A stretch of 64,000 nt of DNA, from the NCBI GenBank assembly GCA_947456795.1, contig CANGTI010000002.1:1-64000 (forward strand). The letters run 5' to 3'. Shown here in pieces: positions 36,948 through 45,710 of the stretch. Positions within the stretch are counted from its first letter, which is position 1, and each line of letters begins with the position of its first letter. Origin of the DNA: Rickettsiales bacterium. Its GTDB lineage: Bacteria > Pseudomonadota > Alphaproteobacteria > Rickettsiales > Rickettsiaceae. A model generated the notes under the pieces. The model had not been told where the DNA came from and made no database searches. It saw only the letters and a program-made list of their open reading frames with translations. A program made the position numbers and the translations under genes.

Positions 36948-38309
36948 TCACAAATGTTCAGCAAATGTGCTTTTTTGTCTGGAAATAAATTGTGCTTTTT
37001 GCGACTCTTGCTGTTTTTCAAAATATCTCACAGCCCATGCAAAACACGCTCCAATAGGAAGTAATACCAATAGAATTCCGGTATGACCAAAATGCTTTGT
37101 GATTATTACCAAGCTAAAAGATGTGATGAGGTACGTTAGAGTTGTTGCAAGTGTTCTTATTAGGCTTGCGTATCTAAATCTTTTTAATACAGGAAAATAT
37201 TTTAGAAAGATTGGAGCGGCTGGTATGTATTCGAATCTAAACACTACCAAAAGGCACTGAAAAAATAATACAGCACTTGGACTATGCCAGATTTTTATTA
37301 CTATGGGAAAAAGCATTACTAAAAGAAAAAACAGTGTAATTTTAACTTTCACGATTTTCAAAGGTGCTATTTTATAACTTAAGAATGCTACTATTAATGA
37401 TCCGATGGTGTACAGAATTGCTGGCCAAATGTTATTGGTAATAATTTGAGCCGCACTCATGTGAAACGTATTTTTTAAAATCTCTGAACAATGCAAAAAT
37501 ACAAAATAGAAGGATAAGGGTCTTGAACAATATATAAAGAAGTAAGCTATTGAAGTAGATAAAGGAATTTTGGGATTAATGGATGGATTACTTGCGCTCC
37601 ACTCGATCTTTGCTTTTTTAAATTTTTCCTTTAAGAACTTTTGCCTGTCTGCAAATTCTGATGCCTCTTTTAGACTTCTTCTTGCCATGCCTCCAATGAC
37701 TCCGATTAGAGTTCCTATCAGAAAGGCTATACGCCAACCATCTTTTGCAAGAGGCTCCGGTAATATTTTTGTATTTATAAAAAAACTAGCGATGCATAAC
37801 GCTGCTAAACTACCAAGACTTTGAAATACTCCAACAAAGGCTACGATCGGGTATTGTGCCGGAGGTTTTATACTTTCAGTCAAATATATTTCTACTCCAG
37901 TGATTTCTGAAATTCCAGACGTACCTTGTATCATTCTACAAAGAGTGAAAATCAATGTTGCGGTAATTCCTATTTGTTCGTAGGTAGGCAAAAAAGCCAC
38001 AATTATGCAGCATCCCGCCATAAGCAAAGAGCTGGTTACTATAATTGCCTTTCTTCCAAATATATCACCAATATATCCAAACAATAGAGCGCCCAATGGT
38101 GTAAGAAAATAGCTAGAACAAAATGCAAAAGCTGGAATAAATTCTTTTACTAAAGGGTCTGTTTGAGGGAAAAATAAGTCATTTAATACTACTGATGCAT
38201 GCACATACAGCATTCTATCAAAGTGTTCCAGCAAAGATCCTATGGATAAAAGCGCCACAGCTTGTATTTGATCTTTTGTTAATTTTGTTTGGGTTCTTTC
38301 TTGCAGCAC
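36948..38309 (-). CDS. MFS transporter, tandem-array member MFS-4
   Basis: A 453-residue transporter starting at GTG (38309), aligned with the starts of MFS-3 and MFS-5 through QERTQTKLTKDQ. TM1 is LLEHFDRMLYVHASVVLNDLFF, loop 2-3 GYIGDIFGRK, TM4 CRMIQGTSGISEITGVEIYLTES. The central loop is KKAKIEWSASNPSINPKIPL, TM7 has CSRP, and the loop 10-11 signature is PAAPIFLKYFPVLKRFRY. It has a longer hydrophilic C-terminal tail (QKAQFISRQKSTFAEHL) than most members. It ends 87 bp before the MFS-3 start. Confidence 0.88.
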   Translation of the reverse strand: MLQERTQTKLTKDQIQAVALLSIGSLLEHFDRMLYVHASVVLNDLFFPQTDPLVKEFIPAFAFCSSYFLTPLGALLFGYIGDIFGRKAIIVTSSLLMAGCCIIVAFLPTYEQIGITATLIFTLCRMIQGTSGISEITGVEIYLTESIKPPAQYPIVAFVGVFQSLGSLAALCIASFFINTKILPEPLAKDGWRIAFLIGTLIGVIGGMARRSLKEASEFADRQKFLKEKFKKAKIEWSASNPSINPKIPLSTSIAYFFIYCSRPLSFYFVFLHCSEILKNTFHMSAAQIITNNIWPAILYTIGSLIVAFLSYKIAPLKIVKVKITLFFLLVMLFPIVIKIWHSPSAVLFFQCLLVVFRFEYIPAAPIFLKYFPVLKRFRYASLIRTLATTLTYLITSFSLVIITKHFGHTGILLVLLPIGACFAWAVRYFEKQQESQKAQFISRQKSTFAEHL

Positions 38310-38315
38310 GAATAC

Positions 38316-38357
38316 AACTTTTGATTAATCGGTATAAACATTGATTAACTTAAAGTT
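38316..38357. repeat. inverted repeat upstream of MFS-4
   Basis: Arms 38316-38330 and 38343-38357 match as AACTTT...TTAATC with three central mismatches. It starts 6 bp before the GTG start of MFS-4 and shares the TTGATTAA word with the stronger repeats before MFS-3 and MFS-5. It is weaker than those two. Confidence 0.5.
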
Positions 38358-38393
38358 TTTTTAAATCAAGCTATTTTAGATCTTAAAATTTTA

Positions 38394-39752
38394 TCAGTTG
38401 GAAGAAATTGTGTTTTTTTGGATTTCAATGCCTTGCCTCTGTGATACTTTTTCTTTTTGCTCAAAATGATAAATGCCCCAAGTAAAGCAAATACCGATTG
38501 GAAAGAAAATTAATAAAATACCATTAGTGCCAAACTCTTTTGTAACTAATTCAAAACCAAAAGCAGCAACGCCAAAAGTGATAAGTGTGGAAATAGCCCG
38601 TATTAAGATTGCATATCTGAATCTTTGCAGAATTGGAAAATGCTTGAAAAATATCGGGGCAGCTGGCATATAATCAAATCTGACAAATACCAAAATACAT
38701 TGAAAGAGCAATATAGTATTAGAGCTGTGCCAAATGTTAAAAGCTATAAGAAAAAATATTATTCCAGTAATAAAGAGGGCTACTTGTAATTTAATGATCT
38801 TAAGAGGGGCTATAATACCACTACAATATACAGTTCCCAGTAGTGCTATTACGTTTAAAATAGTAGGAAAAAGGTTGTTTTTTACTACCTGAGCTGGTGT
38901 GAAACCAAAGGTGTGGTGCAATATACTACCGCAGTGAAAGTATATAAAATATGCGCATACTGGCATGCCGCAATGAACAAAAAAATAGGCTACTGAGGTT
39001 GATAAAGGCACATGAGGATTTAGGGATAGGTTGTTTTTGCTCCACTCTATATTGGCCTTTTTGAACTGATCCTTAAGCATTTTTTTTCTGTTTGCGAATT
39101 CGCTTGCTTCTTTTATACTGCCTCTTGTGATTGCTCCAATTATTCCAATAATCGAGCCAACAAAAAAAGCTATTCGCCAACCTTGTATTGGAAAATATTG
39201 ATACGGTAATGTTATGTTAGTAAAAAAGGCTGTTATCCCTAGTGCAAAAGCGCTACCCAAAGTAGCAATCGCGTATGGGAGAGCTACTGCTTGATATTTA
39301 AGTGGGTGCTTAATACTTTCCGTTAGGTATATTTCTACTCCTGTAATTTCTGAAACTCCGGATATGCCCTGAATCATACGACAGGCAGTAAGCAATATTG
39401 GTGCGCTAATGCCTATCTGTGCATATGTGGGGAGAAATGCCACTGTTATACAGCATATTGACATCAGCATTGAGCTTAATACTATCGCAGATCTTCTTCC
39501 TATTGTGTCTCCTACGTATCCAAAAAGTATTGATCCAAATGGAGTTAACAAATAATTAGTACAAAAAGAAAATGCAGGGATCAGAGATTTGATGACTAGA
39601 TGTGTATCTGGAAAAAACACATCATTTAGAATTACTGCCGTATGTAAGTAAAGCATCTTATCAAAGTATTCGAGAAAAGTGCCTATTGAAAGAATGCCTA
39701 CAGTTTGTAATTCCTCTTTTGTCAATTTTGTTTGAGGTTTCTTTGAATGCAT
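38394..39752 (-). CDS. MFS transporter, tandem-array member MFS-5
   Basis: A 452-residue transporter. TM1 is FLEYFDKMLYLHTAVILNDVFF, loop 2-3 GYVGDTIGRR, TM4 CRMIQGISGVSEITGVEIYLTES. The central loop is KKANIEWSKNNLSLNPHVPL. TM7 has CGMP, breaking the CARP/CSRP pattern of its subgroup, and is followed by VCAYFIYFHCGSIL. The loop 10-11 signature is PAAPIFFKHFPILQRFRY. The region between TM5 and TM6 (FFTNITLPYQYFPIQGW) is longer than in its relatives. The start codon is 4 bp from a perfect 20-bp inverted repeat, leaving no room for a Shine-Dalgarno sequence outside the hairpin. Confidence 0.88.
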   Translation of the reverse strand: MHSKKPQTKLTKEELQTVGILSIGTFLEYFDKMLYLHTAVILNDVFFPDTHLVIKSLIPAFSFCTNYLLTPFGSILFGYVGDTIGRRSAIVLSSMLMSICCITVAFLPTYAQIGISAPILLTACRMIQGISGVSEITGVEIYLTESIKHPLKYQAVALPYAIATLGSAFALGITAFFTNITLPYQYFPIQGWRIAFFVGSIIGIIGAITRGSIKEASEFANRKKMLKDQFKKANIEWSKNNLSLNPHVPLSTSVAYFFVHCGMPVCAYFIYFHCGSILHHTFGFTPAQVVKNNLFPTILNVIALLGTVYCSGIIAPLKIIKLQVALFITGIIFFLIAFNIWHSSNTILLFQCILVFVRFDYMPAAPIFFKHFPILQRFRYAILIRAISTLITFGVAAFGFELVTKEFGTNGILLIFFPIGICFTWGIYHFEQKEKVSQRQGIEIQKNTISSN

Positions 39753-39756
39753 AAAA

Positions 39757-39802
39757 GCAACTCTGGATTAATCAATTTCTATATTGATTAATCCAGAGTT
39801 GC
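39757..39802. repeat. perfect 20-bp inverted repeat upstream of MFS-5
   Basis: Arms 39757-39776 (GCAACTCTGG...) and 39783-39802 (...CCAGAGTTGC) are exact reverse complements over 20 bp, with loop TTCTAT. In the transcript it would form a stable stem immediately followed by TTTT and the MFS-5 ATG. It may be a terminator for readthrough from MFS-6, a translation-controlling hairpin, or an operator. Confidence 0.9.
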
Positions 39803-39910
39803 AATAATGCAAGAAAATTTTTATCAAGAAAAAGATTTTTATCAGACTGATCTTCTGTGTTTTTATTTGGCTTTTTTTTACAATCTCTCTTTTTATCCAG
39901 TAAGGAGTGC

Positions 39911-39964
39911 ATGGCAACATTGAGGAATGTGCCCAAGTTTAGAGGAGGCAAACTTGTGTGCCAT
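39911..39964. repeat. nested inverted repeats downstream of MFS-6
   Basis: Outer arms ATGGCA (39911-39916) and TGCCAT (39959-39964) enclose inner arms CAAGTTT (39934-39940) and AAACTTG (39950-39956), giving a bulged hairpin. It lies about 80 bp after the MFS-6 stop in the 293-bp spacer between MFS-6 and MFS-5, which otherwise shows nothing recognisable. Confidence 0.5.
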
Positions 39965-40045
39965 ACCTAAAAAAACACGAACCGTCATGTCATTTTAGGA
40001 TGGCGTAACTTTTACTTTTTTTCTATAGAGCAGTGAAAAAGGTAT

Positions 40046-41350
40046 TTAATAATTTTGTTGCACATGAGGACCATGGACTTCTTTTTTTTCAAAATATCTT
40101 AAGGACCAGAAAAAACTAATGGCAACAGGCACAAGTATCAAAAAGATTCCATTTTGGCCTAAAGATCTTGTTACAGCCGCTAAACCGAAAGAAGAAATTA
40201 CATATGTAGCCAACTTTGCCATAGCGCTAATCACTCCTACGTATTTAAAGCGCTTGAATACCGGAAAATATTTAAAAAATATCGGACTTGCAGGTGCGTG
40301 GCTAAGTAAAAACATACCACCGATGATCTGAAAAATAAAAACTGTCTGAGCTGAGTGATAGTATTTAAAAGCAAAAGGAAAAAATGGCATAAAAATGCAA
40401 AATAGTATCGCCTTTGTTTTTATGATTTTCAGAGGGGATAGTACATAGCTGAGCGCGACTATTATGACAAAGCTTGATGTTTGAGCCAAATTGACCCAGA
40501 AGTTGTTAGACATCACTTCTAGCGCAGTAAATCCAAAGCTATTTTTTAGTATCGCTCCACAGTGTATGTACACAAAATAAAAGCATGGCGGTCTTGCACA
40601 TTGTATGCAGAAAAAGGCGATTGAAGTTGCCAATGGAGTCTCTAATTGGACTTTTTGTAACTCTGTTCCAGTTCTTTCTTTTAACTGTTTTTGAAAAGTT
40701 TCGTACCTGTTTGAAAATTCTGCCGCCTCTTTTAAGGTTCTTCTGGCGGCAGCCCCTACTATTCCAATTGCGGCACCAAGCAAAAATCCAAGTCTCCAAG
40801 AATACTGAAAATGATTTGATAAACTACAAGACAATACACCAATGCTTAAGGCGGCTGCTCCTCCAACGGAGCTTAAAAGACTTAGTATTGCAACCAAAGG
40901 ATATTGCGCTGGAGGCCTTACACTTTCTGCAATATATATTTCTGCACCAGTCATTTCAGCACTTGCAGACATTCCTTGTACCATTCTGCAAAGTGTTAAT
41001 ACAATAGGGGCTGTAATTCCTATCTGTGCATAGGTAGGCAGTCCTGCTAAAACTATGCAGCAACATGCCATAGTCATAGTAGTCATAACGATTACTACCT
41101 TTCTTCCTAACAGGTCTCCCAAATATCCAAAAAACAATGCCCCAAATGGTCTAAGTAAGTGAGTAGAGCAAAAAGAAAGAGCCGGAATAAAAGCTTTTAC
41201 CAAAGGATCTGTTGTTGGAAAGAATAAATCATCGAGCAGTACTGCCATATGCACATAAAGCATCAGATCAAAATATTCCAGAAAGGTACCTAAAGACAAA
41301 AGCATCACTGCTTTGATTTGGTCCTTTGTGATTTTATATTGTTCTTTCAT
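40046..41350 (-). CDS. MFS transporter, tandem-array member MFS-6
   Basis: A 434-residue transporter intermediate between the two subgroups. TM1 is FLEYFDLMLYVHMAVLLDDLFF as in MFS-7 to MFS-9, loop 2-3 GYLGDLLGRK, TM4 CRMVQGMSASAEMTGAEIYIAES. The central loop (KQLKERTGTELQKVQLETPL) matches neither subgroup. TM7 has CARP and the loop 10-11 signature is PASPIFFKYFPVFKRFKY. The C-terminus SLRYFEKKEVHG is encoded with a run of eight A residues. It starts at an ATG 61 bp downstream of MFS-7. Confidence 0.88.
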   Translation of the reverse strand: MKEQYKITKDQIKAVMLLSLGTFLEYFDLMLYVHMAVLLDDLFFPTTDPLVKAFIPALSFCSTHLLRPFGALFFGYLGDLLGRKVVIVMTTMTMACCCIVLAGLPTYAQIGITAPIVLTLCRMVQGMSASAEMTGAEIYIAESVRPPAQYPLVAILSLLSSVGGAAALSIGVLSCSLSNHFQYSWRLGFLLGAAIGIVGAAARRTLKEAAEFSNRYETFQKQLKERTGTELQKVQLETPLATSIAFFCIQCARPPCFYFVYIHCGAILKNSFGFTALEVMSNNFWVNLAQTSSFVIIVALSYVLSPLKIIKTKAILFCIFMPFFPFAFKYYHSAQTVFIFQIIGGMFLLSHAPASPIFFKYFPVFKRFKYVGVISAMAKLATYVISSFGLAAVTRSLGQNGIFLILVPVAISFFWSLRYFEKKEVHGPHVQQNY

Positions 41351-41411
41351 AAATAGATTTTTGTAAAAATTGTTAGGCCTATTGTTTTATAAAAAAGATA
41401 GGCAAAAGATG

Positions 41412-42716
41412 TTAAGATTCCTGAAGTTCTTTTTTTTCAAAATATCTAAGTGCAAAAAAGAAAAGAATAGTGATAGGTATAAATACCATCCAAATTCCTG
41501 GGTACCCAAATTTATCTGTTGCAAAAGCAACACAGACTGGTCCAACAAAATAACCTCCGGATTTTGCCAATGCACTTATAGTGCCTATATATCTAAATCT
41601 TTTTACGGTAGGAAAATGTTTAAAAAGGATGGCAGCTGCAGGCGTATTACCAAGATAAAATGAATGTATTAAACATTGAAATGCCAACACCATTTTAGGC
41701 GAAGAAAAGTACTGCATTGTGAAGGGAATAATGCAAATAAGGCATGCAAAACCCAATGCTTTAACCCTTACGATCCTTAAGGGGGGGATTTTGTATGATA
41801 AACATGACAACAATAAACTTACGCTAAAACTCGTAAGTCCCACCCAAAAATTATTTTGGATTACCATCAGGTTGGTGAATTGAAAGGTTTCTTTTAAGAC
41901 TCCTCCAAAATATATGTAGGTCAGGTAAAACAACGCTGGATGCCCTGCATCCATGCAAAAATAGGCAATAGAAGTACTTAAGGGGACTTTAATTCTATCG
42001 TGATTAAAATTTACTCCAATTTTTTTATATTGCTCCTTAAAGGCTCTTTGTCTATCTGCAAATTCTGCTGCTTCTTTCAGGCTATTTCTTGCAACGGCCC
42101 CTACTATTCCAATTGCAGCTCCAATTACAAATGCAAATCTCCAAGCATCATTTGCCCAAGCAGCCGGAAATAAATTAGTATTAATGAAGAAAGAGCCTAT
42201 TCCGATTGCAAGTACGCTACCTACGTTTGTAAATATGTACACAGAAGAGACTAAAGGATGTTGCAGTGGAGGCTTTACACTTTCGGCCAGATATATCTGA
42301 GCTCCAGTGGTTTCCGCACTCGCAGAAATACCCTGCACCATGCGACAAAGCGTCAGAACAATTGGAGCAACAATGCCTATCTGCTGATATGTGGGCAGTG
42401 CTGCAAGTGTTAAGCAGCATACAGCCATTATTGTAGAACTTAGTATTACAGCGGCTTTTCTTCCCACCTTGTCTCCTATACGACCAAAGAACATAGCACC
42501 AAGTGGCCTCAACGCATGTGTAGACCAAAAAGAAAATGCAGCAATTTGAGCTTTACTAAAATAACCAGATTGAGGGAAAAAGATGTCGTTTAGAATCACT
42601 GCCATATGCACATAAAGCATTAGGTCAAAATATTCTAAAGTGGAACCTATGGAAAGGAGAGCAACTGCTTGTTTTTGTTCTTTAGAAAGCACTATACTTG
42701 AGTTTTGTTTTGCCAT
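41412..42716 (-). CDS. MFS transporter, tandem-array member MFS-7
   Basis: A 434-residue member of the recently triplicated MFS-7/8/9 set. Residues 1-150 (MAKQNSSIVLSKEQKQAVALLSIG..., loop 2-3 GRIGDKVGRK, TM4 CRMVQGISASAETTGAQIYLAES) are almost the same as in MFS-8. The TM7 Cys-x-x-Pro motif is replaced by DAGHP in AYFCMDAGHPALFYLTYIY, and the TM10 area reads HSFYLGNTPAAAILFKHFP. It lacks the DSQ tail of its sisters (ends KKELQES). The start is 19 bp after the MFS-8 stop, in a spacer nearly identical to that between MFS-8 and MFS-9. Confidence 0.9.
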   Translation of the reverse strand: MAKQNSSIVLSKEQKQAVALLSIGSTLEYFDLMLYVHMAVILNDIFFPQSGYFSKAQIAAFSFWSTHALRPLGAMFFGRIGDKVGRKAAVILSSTIMAVCCLTLAALPTYQQIGIVAPIVLTLCRMVQGISASAETTGAQIYLAESVKPPLQHPLVSSVYIFTNVGSVLAIGIGSFFINTNLFPAAWANDAWRFAFVIGAAIGIVGAVARNSLKEAAEFADRQRAFKEQYKKIGVNFNHDRIKVPLSTSIAYFCMDAGHPALFYLTYIYFGGVLKETFQFTNLMVIQNNFWVGLTSFSVSLLLSCLSYKIPPLRIVRVKALGFACLICIIPFTMQYFSSPKMVLAFQCLIHSFYLGNTPAAAILFKHFPTVKRFRYIGTISALAKSGGYFVGPVCVAFATDKFGYPGIWMVFIPITILFFFALRYFEKKELQES

Positions 42717-42735
42717 AATAGTTTTAAACCTATTT

Positions 42736-44064
42736 CTATTTTGTAATCATTGTTTGTTGAGAATCGTTGAGTTCTTTTTTTTCAAAAAATCTAAAAGCAA
42801 TAAAGAAAAGAATAGTAATAGGTATAAATACCATCCAAACCCCTTGATAACCATACTTATCGGTTGCAAGAGCTACCAGAGAGGGCCCCAAAAAGTAGCC
42901 TCCAGATTTTGATAGAGCGCTTATTGTTCCTGCATATCTAAATCTTTTTACTGTAGGAAAGTGTTTAAAAAAGATCGCAGTTGCTGGTACGGGTACTGGA
43001 TAAAATATTGTTATCAAGCACTGAAACGCCAAAATCATTTTAGCGGAAGGAAGGTACTGCATGATCAAGGGAAAGGTTGTAATCAAACAGAAAAATCCGA
43101 TAGCTTTAACTCTTACTAGCCTTAATGGAGGAAATTTGTAAGACAAACATGACCACAGAAAAGTTGCTCCAAAACTTACTATTCCCACCCAGAAATTATT
43201 TTGAATGACCATCAGGTTGCTGAATCCAAAATGCTCCTTTAACACAGTACTGCCACAGTATACGTAAATTAGATAAAACGCAGGTGCATGAGCAAAAGTG
43301 ACAAAGAGATATGCAATGCAATTTTTAAAAGGTACTTTAATATTGTCGTGATTAAAATTTACTCCAACTTTTTTATATTGTTCCTTAAATGCTCTTTGCC
43401 TATCCGCAAATTCTGCTGCTTCTTTCAGGCTATTTCTTGCAAGGGCTCCAACGATTCCAATTGCAGCTCCAATTACAAATGCGAACCTCCAGGCATCATT
43501 TGCCAAAGCAGGTGAAAATAACTTAGGATTGATAAAAATTGCTGCAATACCTATAGCCATAGCACTTCCTATGTTTGTAAATATATACACAGAAGAAACT
43601 AAAGGATCTCGGTAAGGAGGCTTTACACTTTCGGCCAGATATATCTGAGCTCCAATGATTTCTGCGCTCGCAGCAATTCCTTGTACCATACGACAAAGCG
43701 TCAGAACAATAGGAGCAACAATGCCTATCTGCTGATATGTGGGCAGTGCAGCTAAAGTTAGGCAGCATGCAGCCATTACCGTAGCGCTCAAGATTACAGC
43801 GGCTTTTCTACCAACCAAATCTCCTATACGACCAAAAAATATTGCACCCAAAGGTCTCAATGCATGACTAGACCAAAAAGAAAATGCAGCAATTTGCGCC
43901 TTACTAAAATAACCAGACTGGGGGAAAAATATATCGTTTAGGACTACGGCCATATGCACATAAAGCATTAGGTCAAAATATTCTAAAGTGGAACCTATGG
44001 AAAGGAGAGCAACTGCTTGTTTTTGTTCTTTAGAAAGAGCGATACTTGAGTTTTGTTTTGCCAT
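42736..44064 (-). CDS. MFS transporter, tandem-array member MFS-8
   Basis: A 442-residue sister of MFS-7 and MFS-9. Loop 2-3 is GRIGDLVGRK, TM4 CRMVQGIAASAEIIGAQIYLAES and the central loop KEQYKKVGVNFNHDNIKVPF. The TM7 region is radically different: AYLFVTFAHAPAFYLIYVYCG; the TM10 region is TIFYPVPVPATAIFFKHFP. The C-terminus KKELNDSQQTMITK is six residues longer than in MFS-9, where a CAA codon has become TAA. The N-terminus MAKQNSSIALSKEQ matches MFS-7 except one residue. Confidence 0.9.
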   Translation of the reverse strand: MAKQNSSIALSKEQKQAVALLSIGSTLEYFDLMLYVHMAVVLNDIFFPQSGYFSKAQIAAFSFWSSHALRPLGAIFFGRIGDLVGRKAAVILSATVMAACCLTLAALPTYQQIGIVAPIVLTLCRMVQGIAASAEIIGAQIYLAESVKPPYRDPLVSSVYIFTNIGSAMAIGIAAIFINPKLFSPALANDAWRFAFVIGAAIGIVGALARNSLKEAAEFADRQRAFKEQYKKVGVNFNHDNIKVPFKNCIAYLFVTFAHAPAFYLIYVYCGSTVLKEHFGFSNLMVIQNNFWVGIVSFGATFLWSCLSYKFPPLRLVRVKAIGFFCLITTFPLIMQYLPSAKMILAFQCLITIFYPVPVPATAIFFKHFPTVKRFRYAGTISALSKSGGYFLGPSLVALATDKYGYQGVWMVFIPITILFFIAFRFFEKKELNDSQQTMITK

Positions 44065-44100
44065 AATTTTTTAAACCTATTTCTATTTTGTAATCATTGT

Positions 44101-45411
44101 TTATTGAGAATCGTTGAGTTCTTTTTTTTCAAAAAACCTAAGTGCAACAAAGAAAAGAATAGTGACAGGTATAAATACCATCCAAACTCCTTTATAGCTA
44201 AAGTGATCGGTTGCAAGAGCTACAAGAGAAGGGCCTGCAAAATAACCTCCGGACTTGGCCAAAGCATTGATAGTGCCGGCATATCTAAATCTTTTTACAG
44301 TAGGAAAGTGCTTAAAAAAGATTGCAGCCGCAGGAACCTTGCCTAGATAAAAAGTGGTTATTAAACACTGAAATGCAAAAATCATCTGAGCAGAAGGGTA
44401 ATATTGCATCGCTAAAGGAAAAGCTAAAATTAGGCAAGCAAACACTATTCCTCTCATGCGTACAATCCATAAAGGAGAGATCTTGTAAGACAAGCAGCTC
44501 CATAAAATGACTGCTACAAAATCTAGGTTTACTACCCAAAAGCTATTTTGCATTACTTGCAAATTACTAAAGCCAAATTCTTTCTTCAAAATAGCGCTGC
44601 CCATGTATACGTATACTAGATAAAACAGAGTGGCCCCAGCAACAGATAAGGTAAAATAGGCAATAGAAGCGCTTATTGGCACTTTAATATTGTCGTGATT
44701 AAAATTTACTCCAATTTTTTTATATTGCTCCTTAAAGGCTCTTTGTCTATCTGCAAATTCTGCTGCTTCTTTCAGGCTATTTCTTGCAACGGCCCCTACT
44801 ATTCCAATTGCCGCTCCAATTATAAATGCAAATCTCCAAGCATCATTTGCCCAAGCAGATGGAAATAGTTTCGTATTAACGAAAATAGACCCTACGCCAA
44901 GTGCAAGAGCGCTTCCTAGGGTCATAAATACTCCTATAGAGGAGACTACAGGATGCTGAAGTGGGGGTTTTACACTCTCAGCTAAATATATTTGAGCTCC
45001 GACAACTTCTGCGCTCGCAGCAATACCTTGTACCATGCGACAAAGCGTCAGAATAATGGGTGCCACAATGCCTATCTGCTGATATGTCGGCAGTGCAGCT
45101 AAAGTTAGGCAGCACACAGCCATTACAGTCGCACTAAGTATTACAGCGGCTTTTCTGCCAACTAAATCTCCTATGCGGCCAAAAAATATTGCACCTAAAG
45201 GTCGCAATGCATGACTAGACCACAAAGAAAATGCCGCAATTTGCGCCTTACTAAAATAACCAGACTGGGGGAAGAATATATCGTTTAGAATCACTGCCAT
45301 ATGCACATAAAGCATTAGGTCAAAATATTCAAGTGTCGACCCTATGGAAAGCAGTGCGATTGCTTGTTTTTGTTCTTTAGAAATTTTGTTAGTAGAGACT
45401 TTTGAGGTCAT
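44101..45411 (-). CDS. MFS transporter, tandem-array member MFS-9
   Basis: A 436-residue sister of MFS-7 and MFS-8 with a different N-terminus (MTSKVSTNKISKEQ). Loop 2-3 GRIGDLVGRK and the central loop KEQYKKIGVNFNHDNIKVPI are shared. TM7 reads AYFTLSVAGATLFYLVYVYMG, again lacking Cys-x-x-Pro, and TM8 NSFWVVNLDFVAVILWSCLS has an acidic residue absent from its sisters. TM10 is TTFYLGKVPAAAIFFKHFP. The protein ends KKELNDSQ at a stop that arose by a single substitution; the former coding end survives as the start of the 36-bp spacer before MFS-8. Confidence 0.9.
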   Translation of the reverse strand: MTSKVSTNKISKEQKQAIALLSIGSTLEYFDLMLYVHMAVILNDIFFPQSGYFSKAQIAAFSLWSSHALRPLGAIFFGRIGDLVGRKAAVILSATVMAVCCLTLAALPTYQQIGIVAPIILTLCRMVQGIAASAEVVGAQIYLAESVKPPLQHPVVSSIGVFMTLGSALALGVGSIFVNTKLFPSAWANDAWRFAFIIGAAIGIVGAVARNSLKEAAEFADRQRAFKEQYKKIGVNFNHDNIKVPISASIAYFTLSVAGATLFYLVYVYMGSAILKKEFGFSNLQVMQNSFWVVNLDFVAVILWSCLSYKISPLWIVRMRGIVFACLILAFPLAMQYYPSAQMIFAFQCLITTFYLGKVPAAAIFFKHFPTVKRFRYAGTINALAKSGGYFAGPSLVALATDHFSYKGVWMVFIPVTILFFVALRFFEKKELNDSQ

Positions 45412-45433
45412 GATGTTTTGTTCTAAATTTAAT

Positions 45434-45691
45434 TTATACAGGGCAAAATTGCAGATTTCTTTCCTTCCTCATATATGTCGTGCTCCAACTGGTCACTAAG
45501 GACCAAGAAAAAGCAGTAACAAAAGATGCCAATAAGGGTTTCGTTGCTGTTGGAAAAAATACATCATTGCAAAGTACCCTCATGTGTACGTAAAACATGA
45601 GGTCAAAATATTCAAGGAAACTTGCAATTGATAAAAGACTAAATATCTCTACTTGTTCTTTTGATAATTTTTCTTCCGAAGCTGTGCTCAT
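45434..45691 (-). pseudogene. internally deleted MFS-array transporter
   Basis: An 85-residue frame whose first ~65 residues are a normal array N-terminus (LSKEQVEIFSLLSIASFLEYFDLMFYVHMRVLCNDVFFPTATKPLL in part). The continuation AFSWSLVTSWSTTYMRKERN resembles the C-terminal end of MFS-6 (SFFWSLRYFEKKE): the DNA CACTAAGGACCA at 45495-45506 matches CTTAAGGACCA in MFS-6. The likeliest history is one deletion that removed about 350 codons and joined TM1-TM2 to the last helix. It cannot form a transporter. Spacings to its neighbours are 19 and 22 bp, so it still sits inside the array's transcription unit. Confidence 0.8.
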
Positions 45692-45710
45692 AGCAAAAGA
45701 CGTGATTCAG

